Shown one piece after another: positions 1 through 8,155 of a stretch of DNA of 24,899 bases. The stretch lies in contig UQGR01000029.1 of assembly GCA_900540705.1 (NCBI GenBank), positions 1-24,899 on the forward strand. Reading direction: 5' to 3'. Source of the DNA: an uncultured Mollicutes bacterium. Its GTDB lineage: Bacteria > Bacillota_I > Bacilli_A > Acholeplasmatales > Anaeroplasmataceae. Both the position numbers and the translations under genes were made by a program. How positions within the stretch are numbered: the stretch's first letter is position 1; every line of letters starts with the position of its first letter. The notes below the pieces were generated by a model, which saw nothing but the letters and a program-made list of their open reading frames with translations, had not been told where the DNA came from and ran no database searches.

Positions 1-387
1 GGGGAAAATCCTTGGGCCGATGGTATAGCCGGTATCTATACAGTGTTTAATTCCCCATACCAGTCCTCCGGCATCCCGGACGGTAGTAAAGCCGCGGTAA
101 AGCATTTCTTCCGCGTTTTTCGCGCCTCTCACGGCGGTTTCGTCTGCCCGCATACACTCCATTTCAGAACCGCCTCCTGTTAAGGCTACGTGAACGTGAC
201 AATCCACCAGACCGGGAATAACGATCCGCCCGCCGGCATCTATGATCTCGTCAAAATTTTCCGCTGAGACGTCGGAAGAGGAGATTTCAGTTACCAGGTT
301 ATCTTCTATTATGATGTGTGAGTGCAGTTTCAGCTGCTCATGTTTTCCATCGAATACATTACAGTTGGTAATAATTTGCCTTTTCAT
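1..387 (-). CDS. Amidohydrolase-family protein, N-terminal part (cut by window edge)
   Basis: The reverse strand from ATG at 387 reads open to base 1, giving the first 129 residues. It begins MKRQIITNCNVFDGK and shows the usual start of the amidohydrolase superfamily (imidazolonepropionase/prolidase-like group): a short beta-sandwich region, then IPGLVDCHVHV near residues 63-73, whose HxH pair is the expected metal site, then GFTTVRDAGG near residues 103-112. The rest of the TIM barrel, with the remaining metal ligands, lies outside the window, so the substrate cannot be told. An AGAGGAC ribosome site sits just upstream. It is divergent from the sugar-type ABC transporter at 641-3811, and the two may share control from the 388-640 region. 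Confident on family, not on reaction. Confidence 0.85.
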   Translation of the reverse strand, partial: MKRQIITNCNVFDGKHEQLKLHSHIIIEDNLVTEISSSDVSAENFDEIIDAGGRIVIPGLVDCHVHVALTGGGSEMECMRADETAVRGAKNAEEMLYRGFTTVRDAGGLVWGIKHCIDTGYTIGPRIFP

Positions 388-474
388 AGTGTCCTCTTTC
401 TAAGTAAAATTGATATGATTACAAATATGAATAAAATGAATGGTACAAACGCAAAATGTTGCCTATATAAACGG

Positions 475-503
475 ATATTACCATTTGACATTGAGAAAGT
501 CAA
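475..503 (-). promoter_or_regulatory. Predicted promoter for the amidohydrolase
   Basis: On the minus strand TTGACT (plus coordinates 498-503) is followed after 17 bases by TAATAT (475-480). The -35 region lies inside an inverted repeat, TTGAC-N9-GTCAA, at 485-503. It points at the amidohydrolase start about 90 bases downstream. Sequence match only. Confidence 0.5.
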
Positions 504-551
504 CGAAAAATGCACTATTATAAATTAAAATAAAATATTTTGTTGTATATA

Positions 552-580
552 TTGACAATTAATAATATTAGTAATATGAT
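552..580 (+). promoter_or_regulatory. Predicted sigma-A promoter for the ABC transporter operon
   Basis: TTGACA at 552-557, a 17-base spacer and TATGAT at 575-580, about 60 bases before the ATG at 641. It is back to back with the predicted minus-strand promoter at 475-503. An 11-base direct repeat, TACAAACGCAA, occurs at 444-454 and 593-603; the second copy falls just after the expected start of transcription and could be part of a regulator site. Confidence 0.7.
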
Positions 581-640
581 TAATAAGAATATTACAAACG
601 CAAGCAAGCGATACAAAATTATTATTTGAGGAGGTTACTT

Positions 641-1996
641 ATGAAACGAAAAGGATTGGCACTTACTATGGCGGCAGTTATGGCCCTCAGCGTGGCGGGA
701 TGTTCTTCCAAACCTGATACCGCGGAAACTGAGAAACAGTCAGTCTCGAGCACACAAGAGGCTCAGGCAGATGCTTCCACAGAAGCTGTTTCCTCGGCGG
801 CAGAGGGGGAACCGGTCACTTTAAAACTGTTCTGGTGGGGGAATCAGGTCAGGAATGATTTGACGCAGCAGGTGATTGATCTCTATATGAAGGATAATCC
901 CAATGTTACGATTATGCCTGAGTTTACGGACTGGAACGGCTACTGGGACAAGCTGGCTACATCTACAGCAGGTGGTAATATGCCAGATATCATTCAGATG
1001 GATTACAGATATTTGGAAAAGTATGTATCCAGCAATTCTCTGGCGAATCTTTCCGAATTTATCGATAATGGGACGATTAAGACGGATAAAATACCTGAAA
1101 GTGTAATTGAGAGTGGGAGTATTAACGGAACTTGTTATGCAATCTCTCTTGGCAGCAACGCACCAGCAATTTATTATGATAAAGAGATTGTTGATAAGGC
1201 AGGTGTAACAATACCGGACCAAATGACGATCGAGGAACTGTATGAGATTGGACAGACGATTTACGAAAAAACCGGTGCGCTGACCTACTATGACGGAGGG
1301 TATGTGCTGATGGGTGAGATCGCGAGAAGCTATGGATCTCATTTATGGGACGAGCTGGAAGCGGGAGATGAGACTACTGTTAAGAAGGATTTCGAGTATA
1401 TAAAGAAATTCAGTGATGCGGAATTCAGTATATCTCAGGAACTTTTGGTTGAAAAAAATCCTAAGGTGGTTGAGACAAAGCCGATTATTGACGGTACGGT
1501 ATGGAACGATTTCTCATTTTCGAATCAGTATTCGGCCATGGTCACCGCAGCAGGAAGAGATTTTGGAATGTCCATGTATCCTACAACCGAAGGGGCAACC
1601 CAGCAGCCGATCTATTTAAAGCCCAGTCAGTTTTTCTCTGTGGCCGAGACTTCTCAATATAAAGAGGAGGCCGCTAAATTTGTAGACTGGATTACAAATT
1701 CAGTGGAGGCCAACGAAATTCTTCAGGGTGAACGGGGCGTTCCGGTCAATACTGATGTACAGGAAGCGATTAAGGGAACGCTTGACAGCGCCAATGCCCA
1801 GGTATTCGATTTTGTAGCAAAAGTTGGAGAGGTTGCAACACCGGTCGATGCACCTGATCCGGAGGGGTCAAGTGATGTGACAACCAAACTCGATACATAT
1901 GTAGAAAATATCAGGGATGGTTCCATGGACGTGGAGACTGCTGCAAAAGAATTTACAGAATACGCAAAAAAGACGTTAGAGGAAGCAAAGCAATAG
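641..1996 (+). CDS. CUT1-type ABC transporter solute-binding lipoprotein
   Basis: A 451-residue extracellular sugar-binding protein of the family-1 (MalE-like) type. It delivers an oligosaccharide or sugar derivative to the two permeases that follow. The start is ATG 641 because GAGGAGG at 628-634 is ideally spaced; an in-frame TTG at 626 would place the ribosome site inside the gene. The N-terminus is a lipoprotein signal, with LSVAGC placing the lipidated cysteine at residue 21, followed by a Ser/Thr/Glu/Ala-rich linker to about residue 60. The mature domain starts VTLKLFWWGN and contains the family pattern MPDIIQMDYRYLEKY and, near the end, AAKFVDWITNSVEANEIL. It is the first gene of an operon with no ATPase, so a shared MsmK-type ATPase elsewhere is expected. 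The ligand is unknown. Confidence 0.93.
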   Translation: MKRKGLALTMAAVMALSVAGCSSKPDTAETEKQSVSSTQEAQADASTEAVSSAAEGEPVTLKLFWWGNQVRNDLTQQVIDLYMKDNPNVTIMPEFTDWNGYWDKLATSTAGGNMPDIIQMDYRYLEKYVSSNSLANLSEFIDNGTIKTDKIPESVIESGSINGTCYAISLGSNAPAIYYDKEIVDKAGVTIPDQMTIEELYEIGQTIYEKTGALTYYDGGYVLMGEIARSYGSHLWDELEAGDETTVKKDFEYIKKFSDAEFSISQELLVEKNPKVVETKPIIDGTVWNDFSFSNQYSAMVTAAGRDFGMSMYPTTEGATQQPIYLKPSQFFSVAETSQYKEEAAKFVDWITNSVEANEILQGERGVPVNTDVQEAIKGTLDSANAQVFDFVAKVGEVATPVDAPDPEGSSDVTTKLDTYVENIRDGSMDVETAAKEFTEYAKKTLEEAKQ

Positions 1997-2024
1997 AGCT
2001 TGATTACGGTTTGGAGGGATTGCC

Positions 2025-2954
2025 TTGAAAAAAACGCAGAAAACCCCGGGTACGAAGAAGACGTTGAAACAGATTTTAAACCAGGAGAAGGTTGCAGGAT
2101 ATGTATTTATCCTGCCCTTCATCATTGGTTTCATGGTATTCCTGTTTTATCCAATGGTAATGTCACTGGCGTACTCTTTCACCCGGTATAACATTTTGAA
2201 ATCTCCGGTGTTTATCGGGCTGGACAACTATATCACCATGTTTACAGAGGATGATTTGTTCTGGAAAGTGTTAATGGTAACGGTTAAGTACGTGGTATTT
2301 GGAGTACCGCTCCGTCTCCTTATGGCATTGATCGTAGCCATGCTGCTGGTGAAGAATACAAAGCTTTCGGGCTTCTACCGGGCGGTTTACTATCTGCCGT
2401 CCATTATCGGTTCCAGTGTGGCAGTAGCAATTTTGTGGAAAAGGATTTGGGCCAGTGATGGTGTGATAAATGCACTTCTGGCGTTGATTGGTCTTCCTTC
2501 CAAAACTGTATGGCTGGGAAAAGAAGAGACGGCAATATGGGTTCTGATTATTCTGGCTGTCTGGCAGTTTGGTTCCTCCATGCTGATCTTTTTATCTGGT
2601 CTTAAGCAGGTTCCGGTCAGTCTTTATGAGGCGGCTACGGTAGATGGTGCCAGTGGGATCACAAAATTTTTTAAGATCACGCTGCCGATGCTGACTCCGA
2701 CTATCTTCTTTAACCTGATTAATCAGCTGATCAGTGGTTTTATGGCATTTACCCAGAGTTATATCATCACAGAAGGAAAACCGAAAAATTCGACCCTTTT
2801 TTATGCGGTTTATATGTATCAGAATGCATTTACCAATGAAAAGCTGGGATACAGCTGCGCCATGGCGTGGTTTATGGTGGCGTTTATCGGACTGCTGACT
2901 TTTATCCTTTTTAAGTCGCAGAAGTACTGGGTTTATTATGAATCAGAAGGATAA
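2025..2954 (+). CDS. CUT1 ABC transporter permease, MalF/UgpA-type
   Basis: A 309-residue inner-membrane permease with about six transmembrane segments. The EAA loop that docks the ATPase is YEAATVDGASGITKFFKITLP near residues 201-221, the classical form. The start is TTG 2025, supported by GGAGGG at 2013-2018. It lies 28 bases after the binding-protein stop, and its own stop overlaps the reading region of the next permease (TAATG at 2952-2956). The length is normal for the short MalF/UgpA type that lacks a large periplasmic loop. It forms a heterodimer with the product of 2960-3811. Substrate not determined. Confidence 0.93.
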   Translation: MKKTQKTPGTKKTLKQILNQEKVAGYVFILPFIIGFMVFLFYPMVMSLAYSFTRYNILKSPVFIGLDNYITMFTEDDLFWKVLMVTVKYVVFGVPLRLLMALIVAMLLVKNTKLSGFYRAVYYLPSIIGSSVAVAILWKRIWASDGVINALLALIGLPSKTVWLGKEETAIWVLIILAVWQFGSSMLIFLSGLKQVPVSLYEAATVDGASGITKFFKITLPMLTPTIFFNLINQLISGFMAFTQSYIITEGKPKNSTLFYAVYMYQNAFTNEKLGYSCAMAWFMVAFIGLLTFILFKSQKYWVYYESEG

Positions 2955-2959
2955 TGCGT

Positions 2960-3811
2960 ATGAAAAATTATACTTTAAAACGAAATGCAATGAGAGTGAT
3001 TTATCATCTGTTCACGTTTTCCTTTGCCTGCGTTATGATATATCCGCTGGTGTGGATGATTATGGGATCATTTAAAGACACGACAGAAATTTTCCGTCAT
3101 GCGGAACATCTGCTGCCGCAGTCTTTTCATCTGGGAAATTACATAAAGGGCTGGAAGGGATTTGCCAATGTCTCTTTCACGGTATTTTTTAAAAATTCAC
3201 TGATCATATCAGGTCTGGCCACTGTGGGAGCGGTATGCTCTTCTGCAATTATCGCTTATGGATTTGCCAGATGCAATTTTAAGGGAAAAGGAATATGGTT
3301 CAGCGCAATGCTTGTATCCATGATGCTGCCGTTCCAGATTATTATGATACCACAGTATATCCTGTTTAATCAGATGGGATGGGTGGGAACGTATCTGCCT
3401 TTGATTGTTCCGCACTTTTTTGGGCAGGGTTTTTTCATCTTTTTAAATATTCAGTTTATCAAAGGAATACCAAGGGATTTAGACGAGGTGGCAAAAATTG
3501 ATGGCTGCAGCATCTACGGTATATTTACGAGAATTATTCTGCCGCTCATCAAGCCGTCCATTGTGACCAGCGCCATTTTCTCCTTTATGTGGCGTTGGGA
3601 TGACTTCTTCGGAGCTCTGCTTTATCTGAATTCTCCAGCAAAATATACTCTATCCATCGCACTAAAAATGTTTTCTGATCCTTCTTCTCAGTCTGACTGG
3701 GGAAGTATGTTCGCTATGTCCACCCTATCCATCATTCCAATCTTTCTTATCTTCCTATTTTTCCAAAAATACCTTGTTGAAGGTATTAGTACAGAAGGAT
3801 TAAAAGGATAA
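2960..3811 (+). CDS. CUT1 ABC transporter permease, MalG/UgpE-type
   Basis: The second permease of the transporter, 283 residues, with about six transmembrane segments beginning around residue 12. The EAA-type docking loop is LDEVAKIDGCSIYGIFTRII near residues 174-193, with EVA in place of EAA. Two in-frame starts are possible: ATG 2954, which overlaps the previous stop, and ATG 2960. AGAAGG at 2945-2950 is 9 bases from 2960 but only 3 from 2954, so 2960 is preferred; the difference is two residues. It ends VEGISTEGLKG, a common tail in this family. It is the last gene of the operon, followed by a hairpin at 3813-3855. No ATPase gene follows. Confidence 0.92.
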   Translation: MKNYTLKRNAMRVIYHLFTFSFACVMIYPLVWMIMGSFKDTTEIFRHAEHLLPQSFHLGNYIKGWKGFANVSFTVFFKNSLIISGLATVGAVCSSAIIAYGFARCNFKGKGIWFSAMLVSMMLPFQIIMIPQYILFNQMGWVGTYLPLIVPHFFGQGFFIFLNIQFIKGIPRDLDEVAKIDGCSIYGIFTRIILPLIKPSIVTSAIFSFMWRWDDFFGALLYLNSPAKYTLSIALKMFSDPSSQSDWGSMFAMSTLSIIPIFLIFLFFQKYLVEGISTEGLKG

Positions 3812-3812
3812 C

Positions 3813-3855
3813 AGCCGCCCAGAACGATATGAAATCATATTTGTTCTGGACGGCT
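3813..3855 (+). terminator. Hairpin after the first transporter operon
   Basis: A long inverted repeat begins two bases after the stop: AGCCG-C-CCAGAAC-g-ATATGA on the left pairs with TCATAT-tt-GTTCTGG-a-CGGCT on the right, leaving a very small loop. There is no tight U-run directly after it, only AT-rich sequence, so it may act as a terminator or as a 3' stabilising stem. From 3856 to 4000 the sequence is T-rich filler with no gene seen. Confidence 0.65.
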
Positions 3856-4004
3856 ATTGCCGATTAATCTAATATTTATACTTTTCTAAAAATGCTCTAT
3901 TTTATTATTATTTTTAGACTGTTGGCAAAAAAATAAAAGTCAGTAGTTTTTTTATATTTAGAGAAATTGTTTAATTTGAATTTTATAGTGTTTTTTTATT
4001 AACC

Positions 4005-4033
4005 TTGCAAAATAGGGAACATTATTATATAAT
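4005..4033 (+). promoter_or_regulatory. Promoter of the Fic-helicase operon, with inverted repeat
   Basis: TTGCAA at 4005-4010, a 17-base spacer and a perfect TATAAT at 4028-4033. An 8-base inverted repeat brackets the -10 box: TAGGGAAC at 4013-4020, inside the spacer, and GTTCCCTA at 4046-4053, just before the ribosome site AAGGAG (4055-4060). This could be a paired operator for a repressor, or a 5' leader stem if transcription starts further upstream. The spacing is ordinary for sigma-A. Confidence 0.7.
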
Positions 4034-4066
4034 GAAATAAAGAAAGTTCCCTATAAGGAGATTGCT

Positions 4067-4999
4067 ATGGATAATTATAAAAGAATTCAAGAATTGTTGC
4101 ATAAGAAGGCTGAATTACAAGCAAGATTAAATTTAATCCCCTATGATGGCTCTCCTGAAATCAAAGGAACAAATGGCAACAAGTATATTTATATTAGAAA
4201 AAGAATTGCTTCAAAGCTAACCTCCACCTATGTAGATTTATATTCTGAGGAATTATTTCAAAAATTACTTAAAGATGCCAAAGAGAGTAGAGCCTTAAAA
4301 AAAGAATTAAGACATTTAGAAAAAGAATTGGCATTGTTAGGTTATGTGAAAGAAGAATTAACTAACAATGTATTGATTAATTTAGACTATGCTAGATCCT
4401 CTATGAAGGAAATTATTTATGATCAGGCTATATTAGAAGGTGTTTCAACTACTTTTCCTCAAACAGAAACGATTATAGAGAATGGTAATGTTTCTGGGAT
4501 GAAGGCATCAGATGTCCAAAAAATTCTAAATCTTAAGCATGCATGGGAATTTATTTTGGATAAGGATATGATGACATATCCGTCTGATTTCAACCTTCTT
4601 TCTCATATTGCCAAAGTAGTAAATGAAGGATTTTATGAATATGGTGGTAAGATTAGAACAGTACCCGTATCGATTGGAGGGTCAACTTATAGACCCAGTA
4701 TTCCAAATGAAACAGATGTGAAGAATACTTTAAAGAGTATTGAGGAAGAAAATGTCACCTATATGACTGCAATAGAATTATGTTTATATTGTATGAAGAC
4801 GCAAGTTTTTATTGATGGTAATAAGAGAACTGCTGTTATTTTTGCAAATCATTATCTTATATCTCATGGACTTGGACTACTAATCATTAGGAGTGAGGTT
4901 GTTCCAAAATTTAAACAATTATTAATTGAATATTATGAGGAGAGAAATAGTGATATCATTGAATTTATGATGGATAACTGTATTAAGAAAATCAATTAA
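4067..4999 (+). CDS. Fic-family protein with the catalytic His replaced by Gln
   Basis: A 310-residue protein with an alpha-helical N-terminal part (1-100, rich in Lys/Glu and Leu, probably partly coiled coil) and a Fic domain. Fic enzymes usually transfer AMP or another phospho-group to a target hydroxyl using HxFx(D/E)(G/A)N(G/K)R. Here the motif reads QVFIDGNKR at residues 246-254: all other positions are kept, but the histidine codon is CAA (Gln, 4802-4804). An inhibitory-helix-like AILEGVST lies at 121-128, with Glu124 as the candidate blocking residue. So the fold is recognisable, but canonical AMP transfer is doubtful; it may be a regulator, a binding scaffold or an enzyme of altered chemistry. 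The start has AAGGAG seven bases upstream. First gene of a five-gene run; 65 bases without a terminator separate it from the helicase. Confidence 0.85.
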   Translation: MDNYKRIQELLHKKAELQARLNLIPYDGSPEIKGTNGNKYIYIRKRIASKLTSTYVDLYSEELFQKLLKDAKESRALKKELRHLEKELALLGYVKEELTNNVLINLDYARSSMKEIIYDQAILEGVSTTFPQTETIIENGNVSGMKASDVQKILNLKHAWEFILDKDMMTYPSDFNLLSHIAKVVNEGFYEYGGKIRTVPVSIGGSTYRPSIPNETDVKNTLKSIEEENVTYMTAIELCLYCMKTQVFIDGNKRTAVIFANHYLISHGLGLLIIRSEVVPKFKQLLIEYYEERNSDIIEFMMDNCIKKIN

Positions 5000-5064
5000 A
5001 ACTTTAGAAATATTAAATGTGTTTGAGAAAATTTAAAAATAAGTAAAAAAATAGTGGTGAATGT

Positions 5065-8000
5065 ATGGGAAATCTAGGGAGAATTTTATTAAAAGGAGTT
5101 TATCAAAATTCCTGGATAAAAATTGAATATAGAAATAAAGAGGAAGAGAACACGCATTACATGATTGGTATTAATGATATAAATCCTTTTAATAGGAAAA
5201 TCAATTGTGATTCTTTTAATATTGCGTATTCAAAGGATGTAGACCAGAGAACCATTTTTTTTGATTCTATTTTATCTGCAGCAGTATGTGAACAAACATA
5301 CCATCAAACGCCACAACCATTATTAACAAAGCTTCAAGAAGATAGGGAAGAATTTTTATTTTTAAATCCAACTAATAATAGAGAGGATTTATTAGATTAT
5401 TATATTAGTTGCTTTAAATTAGATACAATTCCCTATATCTCTAAATATGGTATGATTCCAGGAATTGATATGGATTGTCTATTAGAAAATGAAGAGTTTC
5501 CATTGACAGAAGAACAATTTAAGATATTAGCAACTAATGCTTTTTTTCAAGAAGAAAAAAAGAAAAATAAAGCGGAAAAAGGAAATGAGAAATTCGAAAA
5601 TACACTTGCTTGTAATGTATTAAGTATTAATACGAAGAAAGGATTGTTTGTGTTAGCTTATAGAAATTTAGATTTAGATATTTCTAAAAAGGTATTACGT
5701 GCAGCCAAAAGTTTAATTTTCAACAAAGAATTTAGTTATGATTCTAACACAAAAGATATCAAAAATGTTGAGAGTATATACAGATACATTCCTGAAGAAG
5801 AATATTATTTGTTAGAAGAAACCCAGGTTGATTTAAGTAGGTTAGTAGCGGTCATTCATGAATATAACAATACAAGAACTAGCACATATAAAAGCGAAGT
5901 GAAGACAGATGAACGCCCATTCATTGTAAATCTTGGCAAGAAATATACGGTAGATATCGTTAAGGAAATTAATGGTATTAAAGCTATGATTCAACATCCA
6001 GAAGAAATGTCCTTACCTATTAAAACCTTTTTTGGCGATCCTGACAGCAAACTAGCAAGGCGAATGAATTATCCTATATTTACTGTGGATAATAAATTTA
6101 ACATTGATCAGATAAATGCCATTCATATAGGAATGAAATCTCCAGTCAGCTATATTCAGGGTCCTCCTGGAACGGGTAAGACTCAAACCTTATTAAATGC
6201 TATCATCACAGCTGAATTTAATGGTAAAACGGTATTGGTTACCTCTAATAATAATATCCCTATGGATGGAGTTTATGAGGATATATTAAATTTAAAATAT
6301 AAAAATGAGATTCCGCTACTTTTCCCAGCAATTCGACTAGGAAGCTTTGACAATTGTAGTCAAGCAATAGAAAGAATTTTAGAAATGTATCAGTATGCAA
6401 AGGATTTAAAAACTTTTGACTCTAGAATTAAACAATTGAAGGAAGACAGAAAAAAGGATATGAACCTATTAGTTCAAATGTTATCAGATTATGATTATTT
6501 GACAGAACTAAAGACGAAAGAACAAGGACTATTATCCATTCTAGAAAAAAATTCTAATGACATGCTTAGTATAGACATTCAGACTCAATTAGAAGATATT
6601 CGTAAAAAAATATCAGATTTAGGTGATATTGAAATCGAAAAATTTGAAGATTTAATGCATCAGGATGATAAATATTTTTATAATTTTTTTATGGCTATTC
6701 ATTTTGAAACTGCTTCTAAACTGCAAAGCTTGGACAAGCAAAAATATAAAGATTTGATGAATATTTTGAAGATGAGTAATAAAACCAAGGAAGAAATTGC
6801 AGATAGGACGAAAGCCTTTAGAAGTTATTTATCTGACAATGAAAATTTAGGGAAGTTCCTAGATATTTTCCCTATAATTATCTCCACAAATTTATCCTGT
6901 ACCTTCTTAGGAGATCCAAGTCCTCATTTTGATATGGTTATGATGGATGAAGCGGGGCAATGTAACGTTGCGAATGCTTTAATTCCTATTGTTAGATGCA
7001 AACAGCTTATGCTAGTAGGGGATCCACAGCAGCTTAAGCCAGTGATTGTGTTAGATAAAAGCATCAACAAAGAATTAAGGAAAAAATATCATATTGCAAA
7101 GGAATATGACTATATAGAAAATTCTATTTATACAGTTTTTACAAATATTGATATTATAAATAATGAAACCTTATTAAGCTACCATTATAGATGTCATGAA
7201 AAAATTATAGGATTTTCTAATCAAAAGTATTATCATGGAAAACTTAAACTTAAAGCTCCAAGTGGTGAGAAAAGACCATTAATATTTGTGGATACAAGTA
7301 AAATAGATAGTAAAGCTCCATCAAATATAAGGAATATTTCAGAAGTAGAAGCTGAATATATTTGTAAATTCATTGAAGAAAATAAAGATTTAAATGTAGG
7401 AGTTATTACACCATTTGTTCATCAAAAAGAGTGTATAGAATATGCTTTGGAACAGCATGGTATAAAGGATGTTACTATAGGGACAGTCCATGCATTTCAA
7501 GGTGATCAAAAGGATGTCATTATTTTTTCTACGGCAATTACTAATAATACATATCCTTCTACATATGAGTGGTTAAAGAATAATAGAGAGTTGATTAATG
7601 TAGCCGTTTCAAGAGCTAAAAATAAATTGATTATGCTTGGAAATAAAGAGGCACTGAAAAGTCTATCTAAAGATAGTGATGATTTAAAGGAATTAGCTGA
7701 ATATGTTTCTACCAATGGGGAAAGCATTGTTACAGATGTATCCATTTCCTCGGTAGCTTTGGGAACAAGACAGATAAGCACGGAAAGTGAGAAGGAGTTA
7801 GCTAGTACGATTACTCAAATATTATCTGTTATAAATAAACAATGCTATATTAAATCTGAGGTTCCAGTATCTAGCATTTTTAATGAGGATAAGGTGGATT
7901 CTAGTATTTTCTTTAAACAGAAATTTGACTTGGTTATCTTTGAAAAGCAATATTCCAGAGATGTTATCCTTTTAGCAGTTGAATTGAATGGACCAGAACA

Positions 8001-8154
8001 TTACTCTGATGAGGAAGTAATAAGGCGCGATAGAAAGAAAAAAGAATTTTGTGATAGCCATAGACTAAAGTTATTAAACATTCCCCGCGATTGTGCGCGT
8101 GACTATTATGATATTAAGGAAAGCTTATTATCATTTGTAACGGTGAAAAAGTAA
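5065..8154 (+). CDS. SF1 helicase fused to a C-terminal DUF2726-like nuclease domain
   Basis: A 1029-residue protein. Residues 1-340 are an unrecognised N-terminal region; residues 10-60 are beta-rich with a pattern faintly like SH3/WYL barrels. Residues 345-860 are an SF1 helicase of the UPF1/DNA2 (AAA_11/AAA_12) type: Walker A GPPGTGKT 366-373, DEAGQ 628-632, GDPQQLKP 652-659, SYHYRC 705-710, TVHAFQGDQ 807-815 and VAVSRAK 846-852. A charged helical insert, probably coiled coil, spans about 450-600. Residues 905-1025 resemble the DUF2726 restriction-endonuclease fold: FDLVIFE with Asp955, then AVELNGPEHY with Glu973 and Asn975, then a basic RRDRKKKEF helix. The protein probably unwinds and cuts nucleic acid. 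The upstream ribosome site is weak (GTGGTG). Its stop is one base before the next start. The combination is typical of defence-associated helicase-nucleases, but that role is inferred. Confidence 0.88.
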   Translation: MGNLGRILLKGVYQNSWIKIEYRNKEEENTHYMIGINDINPFNRKINCDSFNIAYSKDVDQRTIFFDSILSAAVCEQTYHQTPQPLLTKLQEDREEFLFLNPTNNREDLLDYYISCFKLDTIPYISKYGMIPGIDMDCLLENEEFPLTEEQFKILATNAFFQEEKKKNKAEKGNEKFENTLACNVLSINTKKGLFVLAYRNLDLDISKKVLRAAKSLIFNKEFSYDSNTKDIKNVESIYRYIPEEEYYLLEETQVDLSRLVAVIHEYNNTRTSTYKSEVKTDERPFIVNLGKKYTVDIVKEINGIKAMIQHPEEMSLPIKTFFGDPDSKLARRMNYPIFTVDNKFNIDQINAIHIGMKSPVSYIQGPPGTGKTQTLLNAIITAEFNGKTVLVTSNNNIPMDGVYEDILNLKYKNEIPLLFPAIRLGSFDNCSQAIERILEMYQYAKDLKTFDSRIKQLKEDRKKDMNLLVQMLSDYDYLTELKTKEQGLLSILEKNSNDMLSIDIQTQLEDIRKKISDLGDIEIEKFEDLMHQDDKYFYNFFMAIHFETASKLQSLDKQKYKDLMNILKMSNKTKEEIADRTKAFRSYLSDNENLGKFLDIFPIIISTNLSCTFLGDPSPHFDMVMMDEAGQCNVANALIPIVRCKQLMLVGDPQQLKPVIVLDKSINKELRKKYHIAKEYDYIENSIYTVFTNIDIINNETLLSYHYRCHEKIIGFSNQKYYHGKLKLKAPSGEKRPLIFVDTSKIDSKAPSNIRNISEVEAEYICKFIEENKDLNVGVITPFVHQKECIEYALEQHGIKDVTIGTVHAFQGDQKDVIIFSTAITNNTYPSTYEWLKNNRELINVAVSRAKNKLIMLGNKEALKSLSKDSDDLKELAEYVSTNGESIVTDVSISSVALGTRQISTESEKELASTITQILSVINKQCYIKSEVPVSSIFNEDKVDSSIFFKQKFDLVIFEKQYSRDVILLAVELNGPEHYSDEEVIRRDRKKKEFCDSHRLKLLNIPRDCARDYYDIKESLLSFVTVKK

Positions 8155-8155
8155 T

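Noticed and set aside
322..528. 68-residue plus-strand open frame over the amidohydrolase start
   Set aside because: Overlaps the coding start and the promoter region of a recognisable gene; no ribosome site and no recognisable motif.
821..1342. 173-residue open frame on the minus strand inside the binding-protein gene
   Set aside because: Fully antisense to a well-supported lipoprotein gene, with no ribosome site and a composition expected of a shadow frame.
2000..2191. 63-residue plus-strand frame at the start of the first permease
   Set aside because: Overlaps the permease in another frame; the permease frame has the transmembrane pattern and the ribosome site.
5548..5580. A-rich tract in the helicase gene as a phase-variable repeat
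   Set aside because: The runs are short and interrupted, as expected for Lys/Glu codons in AT-rich DNA; the frame is intact.
7506..7781. 91-residue minus-strand open frame inside the helicase-nuclease
   Set aside because: Antisense to conserved helicase motifs; shadow frame.
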